Source: QUBU01 sp021462865
GTDB lineage: Bacteria > Pseudomonadota > Gammaproteobacteria > Steroidobacterales > GCA-2729495
DNA: 64,000 nt
NCBI GenBank assembly: GCA_021462865.1
Contig: JAJTYX010000023.1
Coordinates: 134,619 to 198,618 of the forward strand
Reading direction: 5' to 3'
Shown here: piece after piece, positions 37,614 to 47,172 of the stretch
Position numbering within the stretch: position 1 is the first letter of the stretch
Layout of the letters: every line of letters begins with the position of its first letter
Program-made: the position numbers and the translations under genes
The notes under the pieces: generated by a model
Told to the model about the DNA's origin: nothing
Seen by the model: only the letters and a program-made list of their open reading frames with translations
Databases searched by the model: none

Positions 37614-38336
37614 ATGGCGACAGTTGCCTGGCTGGACAACCAGAACCGGCTGCACCGTGAGGCCGTCAGCGGTGAGTGTCCGCATTGCGGCACCGTGTCG
37701 CACCTTTCGCTGCTGGCCTGCCCGTCGTTCGCACGCGTGCGGGCCGACAGGCCTGCAAAAATCGGGATCGTGCTCCAGTGCGATTCCTGCCGCACTCCGC
37801 TGTTCTTCCGCTACCGCGTCCGTGCCTGGCACGCGGATCGCGTGGAGTTTCACCCCGCGCCGGAGGAACTGGAGCCGGCGCCGGAACGCTTTAATTACGC
37901 GTACCTGCCGGAACCGGTGGCCGGAGTTTTTCGCGAGACCCTCGCGTGCTACCGCGCCGGTCTGCTGCAAGCCTTTGCCGCAATGTGCCGGGCGACGACC
38001 CAGGCAATGCTCGAGGACCTTGGCGAACGCAGCCGCCTGCGCATCTTCGATCAGGTTGCAGAGGTGCGCATGATGGCGGAGATCGACGACGCCACCTTCG
38101 ATGCCATCCGGCGAGTGCTGTTCGAGGGCGAACCGGCCGCCGGCACCTCACCGCAGCCGTTGAACCGTGCGCAGTCGGCCGTGCTCCTCGAGACCATGAA
38201 GGATCTGCTTTACCAGACCTACGTCCGGCGGGCGAAATTCCTGCAGGCCCTGCGACTGCGCCACTTTCCCGCCGAGTCCGCCGTGGCTTCGCGCCCGGCA
38301 ACCGCGAGACCCGGAGCACGTTCGGCCGAAGGCTGA
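37614..38336 (+). CDS. Zinc-ribbon / DUF4145-like protein
   Basis: A 240-aa soluble protein of unknown function. The start at 37614 is preceded by a good GGGAGG; the frame extends 39 nt upstream, overlapping ettA. Two Cys pairs (CPHCG near residue 19 and CDSC near 57) form a probable zinc ribbon. The helical C-terminal part resembles DUF4145. It follows ettA by 35 bp on the same strand, so cotranscription is likely, but a functional link is unproven. Confidence 0.7.
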   Translation: MATVAWLDNQNRLHREAVSGECPHCGTVSHLSLLACPSFARVRADRPAKIGIVLQCDSCRTPLFFRYRVRAWHADRVEFHPAPEELEPAPERFNYAYLPEPVAGVFRETLACYRAGLLQAFAAMCRATTQAMLEDLGERSRLRIFDQVAEVRMMAEIDDATFDAIRRVLFEGEPAAGTSPQPLNRAQSAVLLETMKDLLYQTYVRRAKFLQALRLRHFPAESAVASRPATARPGARSAEG

Positions 38337-38353
38337 GCGACGCGGCGCTCCGC

Positions 38354-41300
38354 TCAGCCAACCCAGGCGCGGGCGTTGTGGAACATGCGCATCCACGGCC
38401 CCTCCTCGCCCCATCCGTCCGGGTGCCAGGAGTGCTGGAAGCTGAGGTGCACGCGCTCGGGATGCGGCATCATGATCAACACCCTGCCGTCTGCGGCACT
38501 GAAGCCGGCCACGCCATCCGGCGAACCATTCGGATTCGCCGGATAACGTGTGGCAGGACGTCCGTGGTTGTCCACGTAGCGCAGGGCGACCTGCCCGCCC
38601 GCGAAGCACGCCGCGAGATCGGACAAGGCCGCGAACTCCGCGCGACCCTCGCCGTGCGAGGTGGCGATCAGCAATCGACTGCCGGCCATGCCCTGCGTAA
38701 AAATGGACGTGCCGGGCAGGATCTCCACCAGGCTCAGGCGCGCCTCGAACTGCTCCGAGAGGTTTTGCACGAAGCGCGGCCAGTGCCCGGCGCCGGGAAT
38801 GAGCGGCTGCAGGGCCGACAGCATCTGGCAGCCGTTGCAGACACCGAGGGCAAAGGTGTCGGGGCGCGCAAAAAATGTCTGGAACTGCTCGCGCATGGCG
38901 GCGTTGAACAGGATCGACTTGGCCCAGCCGCCGCCTGCACCCAGCACGTCGCCGTAGGAGAATCCACCGCAGGCCACCAGGCCGCGAAATTCCCCGAGGC
39001 TGCGCCGGCCGGCGAGCAAGTCCGACATGTGCACGTCCACCGGCGCAAACCCGGCACGCAGGAATGCGGCAGCCATTTCGACCTGGCCATTGATGCCCTG
39101 CTCGCGCAGGATCGCAACCCGCGGCGCCGCGCCTGTAACCACTCGCGGCGCCGCCGCCGGATCGAAGGTCAGTCGCGGCGAGAGTCCCGGATCGTCCGCA
39201 TCGAGCCCGGCGTCGTAGGCCTGCGCGGCGCTCTCGGGATTATCCCGCAGGGCCTGCATGTGGTAACTGAGCTCCGACCAGAGCGCGTACAGTTCATTGC
39301 GATCGAAATCCAGCAACACCGTACCGCGCTGCCGGAACAGCAGGCGGTCGTCGCGGGTCACGACGGCGATGCGGCGCAGATACTCACCAACCCCGTGTTC
39401 GGCGGCCACCGCCTCGACCGCAGCCACGTCCCCCTGCCGCACCTGGATGAGAACGCCCAGTTCCTCGCTGAACAGTGCGCCGAGTACCTGAGCGGAGTTA
39501 CCGGACGACAACTCGACGCTGAGGCCCGCGCGTCCTGCAAACGCCATCTCGCACAATGCCGCGAATAGTCCGCCGTCGGAGCGGTCGTGGTAGGCGAGCA
39601 TCAGGTCGCGCTCGTGCAGGGCCAGTACGCAGCCGACCAGTTGCATGAACCGCTGCGCATCGTCGAGATCCGGCACCGGGCCGCCCATCACGCCAAATGC
39701 CTGCGCGAGACAGGATCCGCCGAGCCGATGCTGCCCACCGGGGACGAGTTCGAGCAGGTACAGGCAGCTCCCCTCTTCCTGCCTGAGCTGAGGCGTAAGC
39801 GTTCGGCGAATATCGGCCAACTGTGCAAAAGCGGTCACCACGAGCGAGACCGGCGCGACCACCGCCCGGGGCGCGCCGTGATCCTGCCAGGCCGATCGCA
39901 TCGACAGCGAATCCTTGCCCACCGGAATGGCCACGCCCAACTCGCAGCACAGCGCGGAGACGGCAGTCACCGCATCGAACAGCGCCTCGTCCTCGCCGCT
40001 CACGCCGCTCGCCGCCATCCAGTTGGCCGACAAGCGCACGCGTCGCAAACTGCCTACGTCCGCGCTCAGGATATTGGTCAGTGCCTCACCGACCGCCATT
40101 CTGCCGGCGGCAGCCGGATCCATGATCGCCAGCGGCGGACGCTCCCCGATCGCCATGGCTTCACCCGCCTCGCCGTCAAACCCGAGCGCAGTAACTGCAA
40201 CGTCCCTCACCGCGACCTGCCAGGGACCGACGAGCTGGTCACGGTGCACCAACCCGCCCACCGTTCGATCACCAATGTGGATCAGGAACGACTTGTCGGC
40301 CACCGCGGGAAAGCGCAATACCCGCCGGCAAGCCTCCGCCAGATCGATGCCGGCGAACTCCGCCTGGCCGACCGGGCGCGGCTGGCGTTTCACTCGCATG
40401 CGGGTTGCTGGCGGCTTGCCGAGCAGCACATCGAGCGGCATGTCGACCACCGGTTCGCCGAGCAGCCGGTCGCTCACCAGCAATCGTCCGGAAGCATCCG
40501 CGCTGCCAAGGACCGCGAACGGGCAGCGCTCGCGCTGGCAGATGGCCCGAAACCACTCGAGGTCATCCGGCGCAATCGCGAGCACGTAGCGCTCCTGCGC
40601 CTCGTTGCACCAGATCTGTGCCGGTGCCATTCCCGGCTCCGCGTTCGGAACCTCACGCAGTTCGATGCGACCGCCCCGTCCGCTGCCATGGACCAGTTCC
40701 GGGAGTGCGTTCGACAGGCCACCGGCACCGACGTCATGAATCATCAGGATGGGATTGTGCCCGGACGCCCGGGCACCGGCGGCCCAGCAGGCCTCGATCA
40801 CCTCCTGGGCGCGACGTTGCATCTCCGGGTTGCCCCTCTGCACCGAGGCGAAATCCAGGTCCTCGGTGCTCTGCCCGCTGGTCATGGAAGACGCCGCACC
40901 GCCGCCGAGCCCGATCAGCATGGCCGGACCGCCGATCACGATCAGGAGCGAGCCCTCTGGCACCCCGGTCTTGTGCACGTCGTCGCCGCGAATGTTGCCG
41001 AGCCCGCCCGCAATCATGATCGGCTTGTGGTAACCCCAGGCACGGCCGGGTTCACCCGGCACCGCCTGCTCGAAGCTGCGGAAGTAGCCGGCGATGTTCG
41101 GCCGTCCGAATTCATTGTTGAAAGCCGCCGCACCAATCGGTCCCTCGAGCATGATCTGCAGCGCCGACGCCAGCCGCCGGGGCCGGCCGACATCGTCCGC
41201 CTCCCAGGGCTGCGGGAATGCCGGCAACCGCAGGTGTGACACGGTGAACCCGGCCATGCCGGCCTTGGGCCGTGCGCCGCGACCCGTGGCACCTTCGTCA

Positions 41301-42250
41301 CGGATCTCGCCACCGGCACCCGTCGCCGCCCCCGGAAATGGCGAGATGGCGGTGGGGTGATTGTGCGTCTCCACCTTCAGCAGGGTGTGCGTGCACTCGC
41401 GCTGCAACCGGTATTCGCCGGTCAGCGGATCGGCGAGCAGGCGCGCCGCCATCGCTCCTTCGATCACCGCCGCATTGTCGCTGTAGGCACTGAGCACGCC
41501 CTGCGGGCTGGCCGCGTGAGTGCTGCGGATCAGGTCGAACAGGCTGTGCGGCTGCCGGGCATCGTCAATGGTCCAGCTTGCATTGAATATCTTGTGGCGG
41601 CAGTGCTCGGAGTTGGCCTGCGCAAACATCATCAACTCGGCGTCGGTGGGATCGCGCGCGAGTTCCCGGAAACGCGCCTCGAGGTAGTCCACCTCCTCGT
41701 CCGACAGCGCCAGTCCCCAGGCGCGGTTTGCCTCGTCCAGCGCGCCGCGGCCAAGACGGGCCAACGGCACCCGCCGCAAAGGGGCGGGCCTGGCTTCGGC
41801 GAAGAGCTCCGCAGTGGTGGCCGGCCGGGTCAGCGCCGTTTCCGTCATCCGGTCATGCAGCAACGGAGCAAGCGCGCGCACGTCGGCCTGGGACAACGGC
41901 TGCCCGGCGACGAAGCCGTAGGCAATGCCACGCTCGCAGCGACGCACAGCATCGAGCCCGCTGTTGCGCAGGATGTCGGTCGCCTTGCTGGACCACGGCG
42001 AGATGGTTCCGAGCCGTGGGACGACCCACAGGACCGCGGGCGCCGGTGAACCGGCCGGCGCAGCCGGCCCGTAACGCAGCAGTTCGTCGAGCGTGAGGCG
42101 CTCCGCAGGCTGCAGCGGCCGCGTCACGTCGAGATAGTGAATGAAGCGCGCCTCGACCGAGCGGATGTGCGGGTGCGTCGCGTGGATGGCCTTTAGCAGT
42201 CGCGCGAGCCGCGATGCGGTCAGGGCCGGTGATCCGGCAATCTCAAGCAT
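38354..42250 (-). CDS. purL: Phosphoribosylformylglycinamidine synthase
   Basis: The large single-chain PurL of gammaproteobacteria (1298 aa), which makes FGAM from FGAR, glutamine and ATP. The N-terminal substrate domain, two AIR-synthase-like halves (KVETHNHPTAISPFPGAATG) and the C-terminal class I glutaminase are in order. The nucleophile is the Cys in LGVCNGCQML near residue 1146. It ends 17 bp from the convergent DUF4145-like gene. Confidence 0.97.
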   Translation of the reverse strand: MLEIAGSPALTASRLARLLKAIHATHPHIRSVEARFIHYLDVTRPLQPAERLTLDELLRYGPAAPAGSPAPAVLWVVPRLGTISPWSSKATDILRNSGLDAVRRCERGIAYGFVAGQPLSQADVRALAPLLHDRMTETALTRPATTAELFAEARPAPLRRVPLARLGRGALDEANRAWGLALSDEEVDYLEARFRELARDPTDAELMMFAQANSEHCRHKIFNASWTIDDARQPHSLFDLIRSTHAASPQGVLSAYSDNAAVIEGAMAARLLADPLTGEYRLQRECTHTLLKVETHNHPTAISPFPGAATGAGGEIRDEGATGRGARPKAGMAGFTVSHLRLPAFPQPWEADDVGRPRRLASALQIMLEGPIGAAAFNNEFGRPNIAGYFRSFEQAVPGEPGRAWGYHKPIMIAGGLGNIRGDDVHKTGVPEGSLLIVIGGPAMLIGLGGGAASSMTSGQSTEDLDFASVQRGNPEMQRRAQEVIEACWAAGARASGHNPILMIHDVGAGGLSNALPELVHGSGRGGRIELREVPNAEPGMAPAQIWCNEAQERYVLAIAPDDLEWFRAICQRERCPFAVLGSADASGRLLVSDRLLGEPVVDMPLDVLLGKPPATRMRVKRQPRPVGQAEFAGIDLAEACRRVLRFPAVADKSFLIHIGDRTVGGLVHRDQLVGPWQVAVRDVAVTALGFDGEAGEAMAIGERPPLAIMDPAAAGRMAVGEALTNILSADVGSLRRVRLSANWMAASGVSGEDEALFDAVTAVSALCCELGVAIPVGKDSLSMRSAWQDHGAPRAVVAPVSLVVTAFAQLADIRRTLTPQLRQEEGSCLYLLELVPGGQHRLGGSCLAQAFGVMGGPVPDLDDAQRFMQLVGCVLALHERDLMLAYHDRSDGGLFAALCEMAFAGRAGLSVELSSGNSAQVLGALFSEELGVLIQVRQGDVAAVEAVAAEHGVGEYLRRIAVVTRDDRLLFRQRGTVLLDFDRNELYALWSELSYHMQALRDNPESAAQAYDAGLDADDPGLSPRLTFDPAAAPRVVTGAAPRVAILREQGINGQVEMAAAFLRAGFAPVDVHMSDLLAGRRSLGEFRGLVACGGFSYGDVLGAGGGWAKSILFNAAMREQFQTFFARPDTFALGVCNGCQMLSALQPLIPGAGHWPRFVQNLSEQFEARLSLVEILPGTSIFTQGMAGSRLLIATSHGEGRAEFAALSDLAACFAGGQVALRYVDNHGRPATRYPANPNGSPDGVAGFSAADGRVLIMMPHPERVHLSFQHSWHPDGWGEEGPWMRMFHNARAWVG

Positions 42251-42280
42251 CGTCAGTATGGCGGCGGCCGGCCGCGAGTC

Positions 42281-42622
42281 TCACTCACCGCCGTCATTGC
42301 GACTGCCGGGAGCGAATACCGGCATGGGAAACTGCGCCACGTTGCCGCCTTCCGCCTTGCTGATCTTGCAGACGCCCTCTTTTTCGACTTCATCGATCCG
42401 CAGCACGGCGTGCATCGGCAGGTAGGTGCGGCGCACGCCCTGGAACTCCGACTTGATGCGCTCCTCGGAGGGGTCGAGCACCACGCTGCTGCGCTCGCCG
42501 AACACCAGCTTTTCCACCTCGATGAAGCCGAACAGGCTGCCCTGGGCCACCGAGCGGGCGTAGATCTCATAGACCTTGCCCTGACTCAGAAATGAGATTT
42601 TGTAAAGTCGTCGGGCCGACAT
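42281..42622 (-). CDS. DUF1820 family protein
   Basis: A 113-aa small soluble protein of the DUF1820 family, whose function is unknown. The start MSARRLYKISFLSQGKVYE at 42622 is favoured over an open frame to 42826, because a TATAAT box lies within the extension. The conserved core LFGFIEVEKLVFGE is visible. It sits upstream of purL on the same strand with a 30-bp gap. Confidence 0.83.
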   Translation of the reverse strand: MSARRLYKISFLSQGKVYEIYARSVAQGSLFGFIEVEKLVFGERSSVVLDPSEERIKSEFQGVRRTYLPMHAVLRIDEVEKEGVCKISKAEGGNVAQFPMPVFAPGSRNDGGE

Positions 42623-42686
42623 CGCGGGGGTGCGTGAACCTGTGGCAGTCCGGGGCAGCCGTGCATCATCGTCGGACCGGGCGCGC

Positions 42687-42692
42687 ATTATA
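42687..42692 (-). promoter_or_regulatory. TATAAT box upstream of the DUF1820 gene
   Basis: A perfect TATAAT on the minus strand lies about 64 nt before the DUF1820 start. The upstream -35 candidate (TTGGCC, 42708-42713) is poorly spaced (15 bp). The box fixes the start downstream at 42622. Confidence 0.45.
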
Positions 42693-42864
42693 GCGCAGCA
42701 AACCTGCGGCCAAGACCCGCTGCCCGGACTCGGCAAACTGTGAACCAGACTACTGCGAGCAACGCCGCAGACCGCCATGATGGCGCGGCGGAAATCGGTT
42801 TCCCCGGCCGTCGTTTCCCCCACCACGGTGGGTGGCCCGGCGCACGGGCGCAGGAATTGTCGAC

Positions 42865-44058
42865 ATGGCTTTGCGCCTTCGCATCATCAGTCACCAGAAG
42901 GACCAGCTGGAAAACGGCGGTCTGCGCGAGTTTCGTGCCTGCGGCGGCACGATCGGCCGTGCCGCAGACAACGACTGGGTATTGCCTGACGACAAACGCT
43001 TCATCTCCAGCCGCCACGCCCTCATCGACTACCAGGCGGGGGCCTACTACCTGGTTGATACGAGTCGCAATGGCGTGTACGTGAACGGCGCGGATACCGC
43101 CGTCGGCCGCGGCCATCCGCAGCGCCTGTTCAACGGCGACCGCCTGCGGCTTGGCGAATATGAAGTCACCGTCGAACTCGATGCAGCCAGCGAACAGCCG
43201 GCCGATGACGGCATGCGGGACTCCGTGGTGCGCGCCCAGCTCGTGCCCGTGGATGAGTCCGTCGAGCTGAAACTGGTCGATGAAAGCAAGTTGCGGGCCT
43301 TCGACTACAACGCCCTCGAGCGCCATCTCAAGCCGGCCGATGCGGACGCGAGCAGCGCGGCGCGCAAACCGGTGGCCGTGCCGGCGCCGGCGAAGCCGGC
43401 ACCAGCAGCACCGCCGCAGGCCAACAGCGCACAGGCACTCGAAACCTTCTGCAAGGCTGCCGGCCTGAAGCCCTCGGACCTGCGCGGCTCTAACCCGGAC
43501 GAAGTTCTGCAGGCTGCCGGCCGGCTCACCCGCGAACTGCTGACGGGCCTTGCCGAACTGTTGCAGAACCGCGCCCGCATGAAAGACGCCTTGCGCCTCT
43601 CGCAAACCATCATTCGGGCGAACCGCAACAACCCGCTGAAGTTCTCCGCCAACGTCCAGGACGCGCTCCGCTACCTGCTCGGCGAGCCGGGCGAGTCCTA
43701 CCTGCCGCCCGACCAGGCCGTGCGCTCCGCATTCGATGACGTGAGAAACCACCAGAACGCGCTTCTGAAGGCAATGATCCATGCCGTGCGCGACTTTGCC
43801 GAAAGGCTCGACCCGGACGAGCTGCGCAGCCGCTTTGATCGCGGCCTGAAACGCTCACCGCTGCTCGCCAGCAGCAACAAGCTGAAGTACTGGGAGCTGT
43901 ACGAAGAAAGCTACCATACGATCACCCACGCCGAGGAAGGCGAGCCAATGCCCCGGGTTGTGATCGAGGAGCTGACCCGGGTCTACGAGCAGGAACTCGA
44001 GACGCTCCAGCAGGGCGCCACCCGACCCATCCTGCCGCACCCCGCGCAGGCGAACTGA
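42865..44058 (+). CDS. FHA-domain protein, TagH-like (type VI secretion)
   Basis: A 397-aa protein with an N-terminal FHA domain (about residues 8-100; GRAADNDWVLPDD, SSRHALIDY). An Ala/Pro linker and a conserved helical C-terminal domain follow (about 185-385; LLQNRARMKDALR, YYYL-like EESYHTITHAEEG). The domain pair is typical of TagH/Fha1 of type VI secretion. No other T6SS gene is in the window, so this is an orphan or part of a dispersed system. The start is supported by AGGAA 8 nt upstream. Confidence 0.78.
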   Translation: MALRLRIISHQKDQLENGGLREFRACGGTIGRAADNDWVLPDDKRFISSRHALIDYQAGAYYLVDTSRNGVYVNGADTAVGRGHPQRLFNGDRLRLGEYEVTVELDAASEQPADDGMRDSVVRAQLVPVDESVELKLVDESKLRAFDYNALERHLKPADADASSAARKPVAVPAPAKPAPAAPPQANSAQALETFCKAAGLKPSDLRGSNPDEVLQAAGRLTRELLTGLAELLQNRARMKDALRLSQTIIRANRNNPLKFSANVQDALRYLLGEPGESYLPPDQAVRSAFDDVRNHQNALLKAMIHAVRDFAERLDPDELRSRFDRGLKRSPLLASSNKLKYWELYEESYHTITHAEEGEPMPRVVIEELTRVYEQELETLQQGATRPILPHPAQAN

Positions 44059-44140
44059 ATCCGAGGCGACGGCCAGCGAACCCGCCCTGCGAGCGGGCGC
44101 GACGTCGTGCAGTCTGCGCAGGCAGCACCCAGTTTCTCCC

Positions 44141-44148
44141 TATAGAAT
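44141..44148 (+). promoter_or_regulatory. Possible -10 element for the feo operon
   Basis: TATAGAAT lies about 40 nt before the feoA start. No convincing -35 box or Fur palindrome is visible by eye, so regulation by iron remains unsupported from sequence. Confidence 0.35.
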
Positions 44149-44187
44149 AGTCAAGCGTGCAATTCCCACGCGGCGGGAAGCCGAACG

Positions 44188-44415
44188 ATGACGCTTGATG
44201 AATTGAAACCGGGCCAGCGCGGCAGGATCCTCAGGATCGACGGGGACGGACCGCTCGTTCAGCGCCTCATGGCGCTTGGGCTCCTGGAGGGCTCGGAAAT
44301 CGCGATGACGCGCCGGGCCATCGGCGGCGATCCGCTGGAAGTTCAGGTCATGGGCTACGCCCTGTCGTTGCGACGCGAAGAAGCGCGCCGGGTCGAAATC
44401 GACCTGCTGAAATGA
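44188..44415 (+). CDS. feoA: Ferrous iron transport protein A
   Basis: A 75-aa SH3-like cytoplasmic protein required for FeoB function. The family core is visible (LKPGQRGRILRIDGDGP, RLMALGLLEGSEI, and YALSLRREEARRVEI). The stop overlaps the feoB start by ATGA. Confidence 0.95.
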   Translation: MTLDELKPGQRGRILRIDGDGPLVQRLMALGLLEGSEIAMTRRAIGGDPLEVQVMGYALSLRREEARRVEIDLLK

Positions 44416-46619
44416 GCACCACTGCTCCACTCGGCCCCCACCCGCCCCAGGACCTTGCCAGATCGCCCCATTCGACGCCGGTGGTGGCGGTCATCGGCAA
44501 TCCCAACACCGGCAAGAGCACGCTGTTCAATGCCCTCACGGGCCTGAAGCAGAAAACGGCCAACTACCCCGGGGTGACGGTCGAACGTCACACCGGGACA
44601 CTCGACATCGATGGCCTCCAGGTCACGCTCGTCGACCTGCCGGGCACTTATTCGCTGGCGGCGCAGTCGCCGGACGAGATGGTCGCGATCGACGTTCTCC
44701 TCGGCCACGTCGAGGACCTCGCCCCGCCGCGGGCCGTGCTCGTGGTGGTCGACGCCACCAATTTGCGCCGCAATCTCTTTCTCTCCACGCAGCTCGCCGA
44801 GCTCGGCCTGCCGCTGGTGCTCGCCGTCAACATGCTGGACGTGGCGACCAGCAACGGCGTCACGATCGATGTCGAACGTCTGGCCCGGCGCATGGACGCC
44901 GCCGTGGTGCCCATGGTCGCAACCACAGGCTCCGGGCTGCGTGAGCTGAAAAAAGCCCTGGCAGAAGCCCTGAAGAAGCCCCGTCGCGATCGCCTCGTCA
45001 CTCTTCCCGATGTGCACCGCGCGGCAACGGAACTCTGCGCGCGACTGACCAGCGCGGGCCACAATCTTTCCGCTTACGAAGTCGAACGGGCTCTGATCGA
45101 CGCCCGAGGCGTTGCCGAACGGCGCTTCGAATACGCAACCAGCCCGGAGTTCGTCAATGAACTCATGGAGCTGCGCATGCGGCTGTCCACCGGCAGCTCG
45201 CTCGCGGCCATGGAGGCAAAGGCGCGCTACGACCTGATCAACGACATCGTCAACGAATCCGAAACCCGCGCGCCGCCGAAACCGACCGTGAGCGAGCGTC
45301 TCGACCGGATCACGAACCATCCCGTGATCGGCTCCGCTCTCTTCATCCTCGTCATGGCCACGGTCTTCCAGGCTGTGTTTTCGTGGGCCACGCCGCTCAT
45401 GGACCTGATCGACGCCGCTACGGTCTGGCTGGCGGATGCAGTCCGCGCCGCGTTGCCGGCCGGCGCGATCGCGAGCCTGCTGGTCGATGGCGCCATCGCG
45501 GGCGTCGGCAGCGTCGTGATCTTCCTGCCGCAGATCCTGATCCTTTTCGCCTTCATCATCGTGCTCGAGGACACGGGCTACATGCCGCGGGTCGCGTTCA
45601 TGATCGACAGGCTGATGCGCATGTGCGGCCTCTCCGGGCAGTCGTTCATCCCGATGCTGTCGAGCTTTGCCTGCGCCGTGCCCGGCATCATGGCGACCCG
45701 GGTGATTCCCGAGCGTCGCGACCGGCTGGCCACCATCCTTGCCGCACCGTTCATGACCTGCTCGGCGCGACTGCCCGTGTACGCGCTGCTGATCGGGGCG
45801 TTCATACCCGACCGCCACTTTCTCGGCGGTTTCGTCAACCTGAAGGGGCTCGTGCTGCTCGGGCTGTACCTGCTCGGTATCGCCGGGGGCGTCCTCACCG
45901 CTTTTCTGATGAAGCGCACGCTGTTGCGCGGCCCGACGCCCACCTTCCTCATCGAGCTGCCGCCGTACCGGCTGCCGAACCTGCGCTCGGTGCTGCTGCG
46001 CCTGCTCGAGCGCGGCCGTGTGTTCCTCATCCGCGCGGGAACTGTCATCTTTTCGGTTGCTGTCGTCATCTGGGCGCTCGCGTACTTCCCGCGTCCCGAG
46101 GCCAGCGCCGGGGCGTTCGAAGCGCAACGCACCGCGGCGAGAACCGAACTGCAGGGGGAAGCGCTCGAGGAGCGGTTGCGCCAGATCGGGAACACGGAGG
46201 TGGCGGCCAACATCGAAGGCAGCTACCTGGGCCGGATCGGCAAGTTCGTCGCGCCGGTTTTCGCTCCCCTCGGCTGGGACTGGAAGGTATCTGCCGCGGT
46301 CGTCGCCGGGTTCCCGGCGCGCGAAGTGGTCGTGGCGGGGCTCGGCACGATCTACGCAGTCGGAAGCGAAGTCGATTCCGGCGACGACGCGCTCGTCGAA
46401 CGCCTGCGCAACGCGACCTGGCCGGACGGCCGCCCCGTCTTCACCGTGCCGATGGCGGTCGGCATGCTGATCTTCTATGCGTTCTGCCTGCAGTGCGCCG
46501 CCACGATCGTCATGATCCGGCGCGAGGCAGGTAGCTGGGCCTGGGCCGGCTTCGCCTGGGTGTACATGACCGGCGCCGGCTATCTGGGCGCCATGCTCGC
46601 CTTCCAGCTGGGTTCGTGA
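44412..46619 (+). CDS. feoB: Ferrous iron transporter B
   Basis: A 735-aa Fe(II) transporter with an N-terminal G domain (G1 GNPNTGKST, G3 DLPGTYSL, G4 NMLD) and a multi-pass membrane domain with two Gate motifs. It is translationally coupled to feoA. No classical feoC is seen; a small Cys-rich membrane protein gene follows instead. Confidence 0.96.
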   Translation: MSTTAPLGPHPPQDLARSPHSTPVVAVIGNPNTGKSTLFNALTGLKQKTANYPGVTVERHTGTLDIDGLQVTLVDLPGTYSLAAQSPDEMVAIDVLLGHVEDLAPPRAVLVVVDATNLRRNLFLSTQLAELGLPLVLAVNMLDVATSNGVTIDVERLARRMDAAVVPMVATTGSGLRELKKALAEALKKPRRDRLVTLPDVHRAATELCARLTSAGHNLSAYEVERALIDARGVAERRFEYATSPEFVNELMELRMRLSTGSSLAAMEAKARYDLINDIVNESETRAPPKPTVSERLDRITNHPVIGSALFILVMATVFQAVFSWATPLMDLIDAATVWLADAVRAALPAGAIASLLVDGAIAGVGSVVIFLPQILILFAFIIVLEDTGYMPRVAFMIDRLMRMCGLSGQSFIPMLSSFACAVPGIMATRVIPERRDRLATILAAPFMTCSARLPVYALLIGAFIPDRHFLGGFVNLKGLVLLGLYLLGIAGGVLTAFLMKRTLLRGPTPTFLIELPPYRLPNLRSVLLRLLERGRVFLIRAGTVIFSVAVVIWALAYFPRPEASAGAFEAQRTAARTELQGEALEERLRQIGNTEVAANIEGSYLGRIGKFVAPVFAPLGWDWKVSAAVVAGFPAREVVVAGLGTIYAVGSEVDSGDDALVERLRNATWPDGRPVFTVPMAVGMLIFYAFCLQCAATIVMIRREAGSWAWAGFAWVYMTGAGYLGAMLAFQLGS

Positions 46620-46653
46620 GACCCTGCGATCAGGTCACCATCCGAGACCGCAC

Positions 46654-46827
46654 ATGGGAGACTGGCAGGACCTGCTCGCGCTGGGACTCGTCGCGCTCGT
46701 CGTCGTGGTCACCATCTGGTACCGCCGGCACAAACGTCGGCGCACCGGTGCCGCGTGCAGCGGCTGCGATTCAGCAGCCAGCCCTCCCAAGGAAACACTG
46801 CTCAAGTTCTACCGCCGTAAGCCGTAA
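46654..46827 (+). CDS. FeoB-associated Cys-rich membrane protein
   Basis: A 57-aa protein. One membrane helix (about residues 7-21) is followed by a basic stretch and a C-terminal CSGC motif at residues 36-39. The pattern, size and position directly after feoB fit the family of small Cys-rich membrane proteins found behind feoB in genomes without feoC. The gene is in a frame different from feoB and starts 34 bp after its stop. A redox or iron-handling role is inferred from the CxxC and context. Confidence 0.72.
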   Translation: MGDWQDLLALGLVALVVVVTIWYRRHKRRRTGAACSGCDSAASPPKETLLKFYRRKP

Positions 46828-46878
46828 CAGAGCGAGGCGGGGCTGGACTGAGATCGGGGCTGCTTGACAGCGCCCCCC

Positions 46879-47172
46879 TCAAGGTCGATAGCGCAACTCC
46901 CGCTGGTGCCGGAGCGCGAGGACACGCATCTGCTGAAGTGCGGGCACGAAGCGATACAACGCGACGTATCCGGTCTGTCCATATGAGATGACGAGTTCGC
47001 GGATGTCGCCATGCAGGCGCCGGCCGACGAGAGGATGGTCGCCGAGCAGAGTCGCGGCAGAGCGGATGGCGTGTACAGCATCCCGCGCGGCATCCGGGTT
47101 CTCGCGCCGCAGGAACTCGAATGCGTGCTCCAGGTGATCGAGCGCTCGCGCCGAATAGACTACCGTCGCCAC
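46879..47172 (-). CDS. RelE/ParE-family toxin
   Basis: A 97-aa toxin of a type II toxin-antitoxin pair. The start is GTG at 47172, overlapping the antitoxin gene by 13 bp. The ParE/RelE fold is indicated by SARALDHLEHAFEFLRREN, LVGRRLHGDIRELVISYG and a terminal VLALRHQRELRY. The ParE branch (gyrase poison) or RelE branch (mRNase) cannot be told apart by eye. Confidence 0.85.
   Translation of the reverse strand: MATVVYSARALDHLEHAFEFLRRENPDAARDAVHAIRSAATLLGDHPLVGRRLHGDIRELVISYGQTGYVALYRFVPALQQMRVLALRHQRELRYRP

Noticed and set aside
42865..44058. Part of a T6SS gene cluster
   Set aside because: No Tss, Hcp, VgrG or PpkA-type gene adjoins it; neighbours are purL and feo genes.
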